Assembly (NCBI GenBank): GCA_041744735.1
Contig: JBGTKH010000457.1
Location: forward strand, 1-5,217
Source: JBGTKH01 sp041744735
GTDB lineage: Bacteria; Planctomycetota; Planctomycetia; Pirellulales; Pirellulaceae
Length of the DNA stretch: 5,217 nucleotides
Reading direction: 5' to 3'
The translations under genes and the position numbers were made by a program. The notes under the pieces were generated by a model. It searched no databases and was not told the origin of the DNA. It worked only from the letters and a program-made list of their open reading frames with translations. How positions within the stretch are numbered: the stretch's first letter is position 1; the number at the start of each line of letters is the position of its first letter. This document shows positions 5,194 to 5,217 of this stretch, one piece after another.

Positions 5194-5217
5194 ATGGCTA
5201 AGGATAAACGTTCCGCC
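5194..5217 (+). CDS. Start of a gene truncated by the window edge (MAKDKRSA...)
   Basis: ATG at 5194 follows GGGAGAG (5181-5187) at 6 nt spacing, and the eight visible codons read MAKDKRSA without a stop. A basic N-terminus behind a palindromic leader would suit a transposase or another DNA-binding protein, but eight residues cannot establish a family. Its Shine-Dalgarno sequence lies inside an inverted repeat, which hints at translational control. Sequence to the right of the window is needed. Confidence 0.45.

Overview
The window reads as a stretch of planctomycete-like chromosome. The evidence is a pgsB-pgsC-pgsW style poly-gamma-glutamate gene set, wide gaps between transcription units, high G+C at third codon positions and several REP-like palindromic elements. 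The planctomycete assignment is inferred from gene content and repeat style; no phylogenetic marker is present.

Layout: (1) 1-426 has no secure gene. It holds a possible gene tail at the very left edge and a short tRNA-resembling stretch. (2) 427-1128 (+) encodes a compact six-transmembrane voltage-gated potassium channel that starts at TTG. (3) 1129-1852 is a 724-nt non-coding gap. It carries a roughly 190-bp nested palindrome, a second 66-bp palindrome of different sequence, and a cluster of CGTGA/TCACG dyads. (4) 1853-4810 (+) is a three-gene operon: pgsB (Mur-ligase-like amide ligase), pgsC (small polytopic membrane partner) and pgsW (bitopic membrane protein of the poly-gamma-glutamate system). 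pgsC and pgsW overlap by 4 nt. pgsB and pgsC are separated by 121 nt, most of it a hairpin element flanked by a 10-bp direct repeat, as if a short mobile repeat landed inside the operon. (5) 4811-5193 has no confident gene. It holds a possible minus-strand gene remnant and, at the right end, a nested inverted repeat directly in front of a new + strand start codon whose gene runs out of the window.

How the genes work together: PgsB and PgsC are expected to form the membrane synthase that activates glutamate carboxyl groups with ATP and builds and exports poly-gamma-glutamate. PgsW is a family-level partner of unknown biochemical role, with a large domain predicted outside the cytoplasmic membrane. 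No capA/pgsA gene (polymer transport/anchoring) is visible in the window. The potassium channel appears to be an independent unit. The most unusual content is the repeat architecture: the hairpin pair between pgsB and pgsC shows paired compensatory differences within each arm and a target-site-duplication-like flank.
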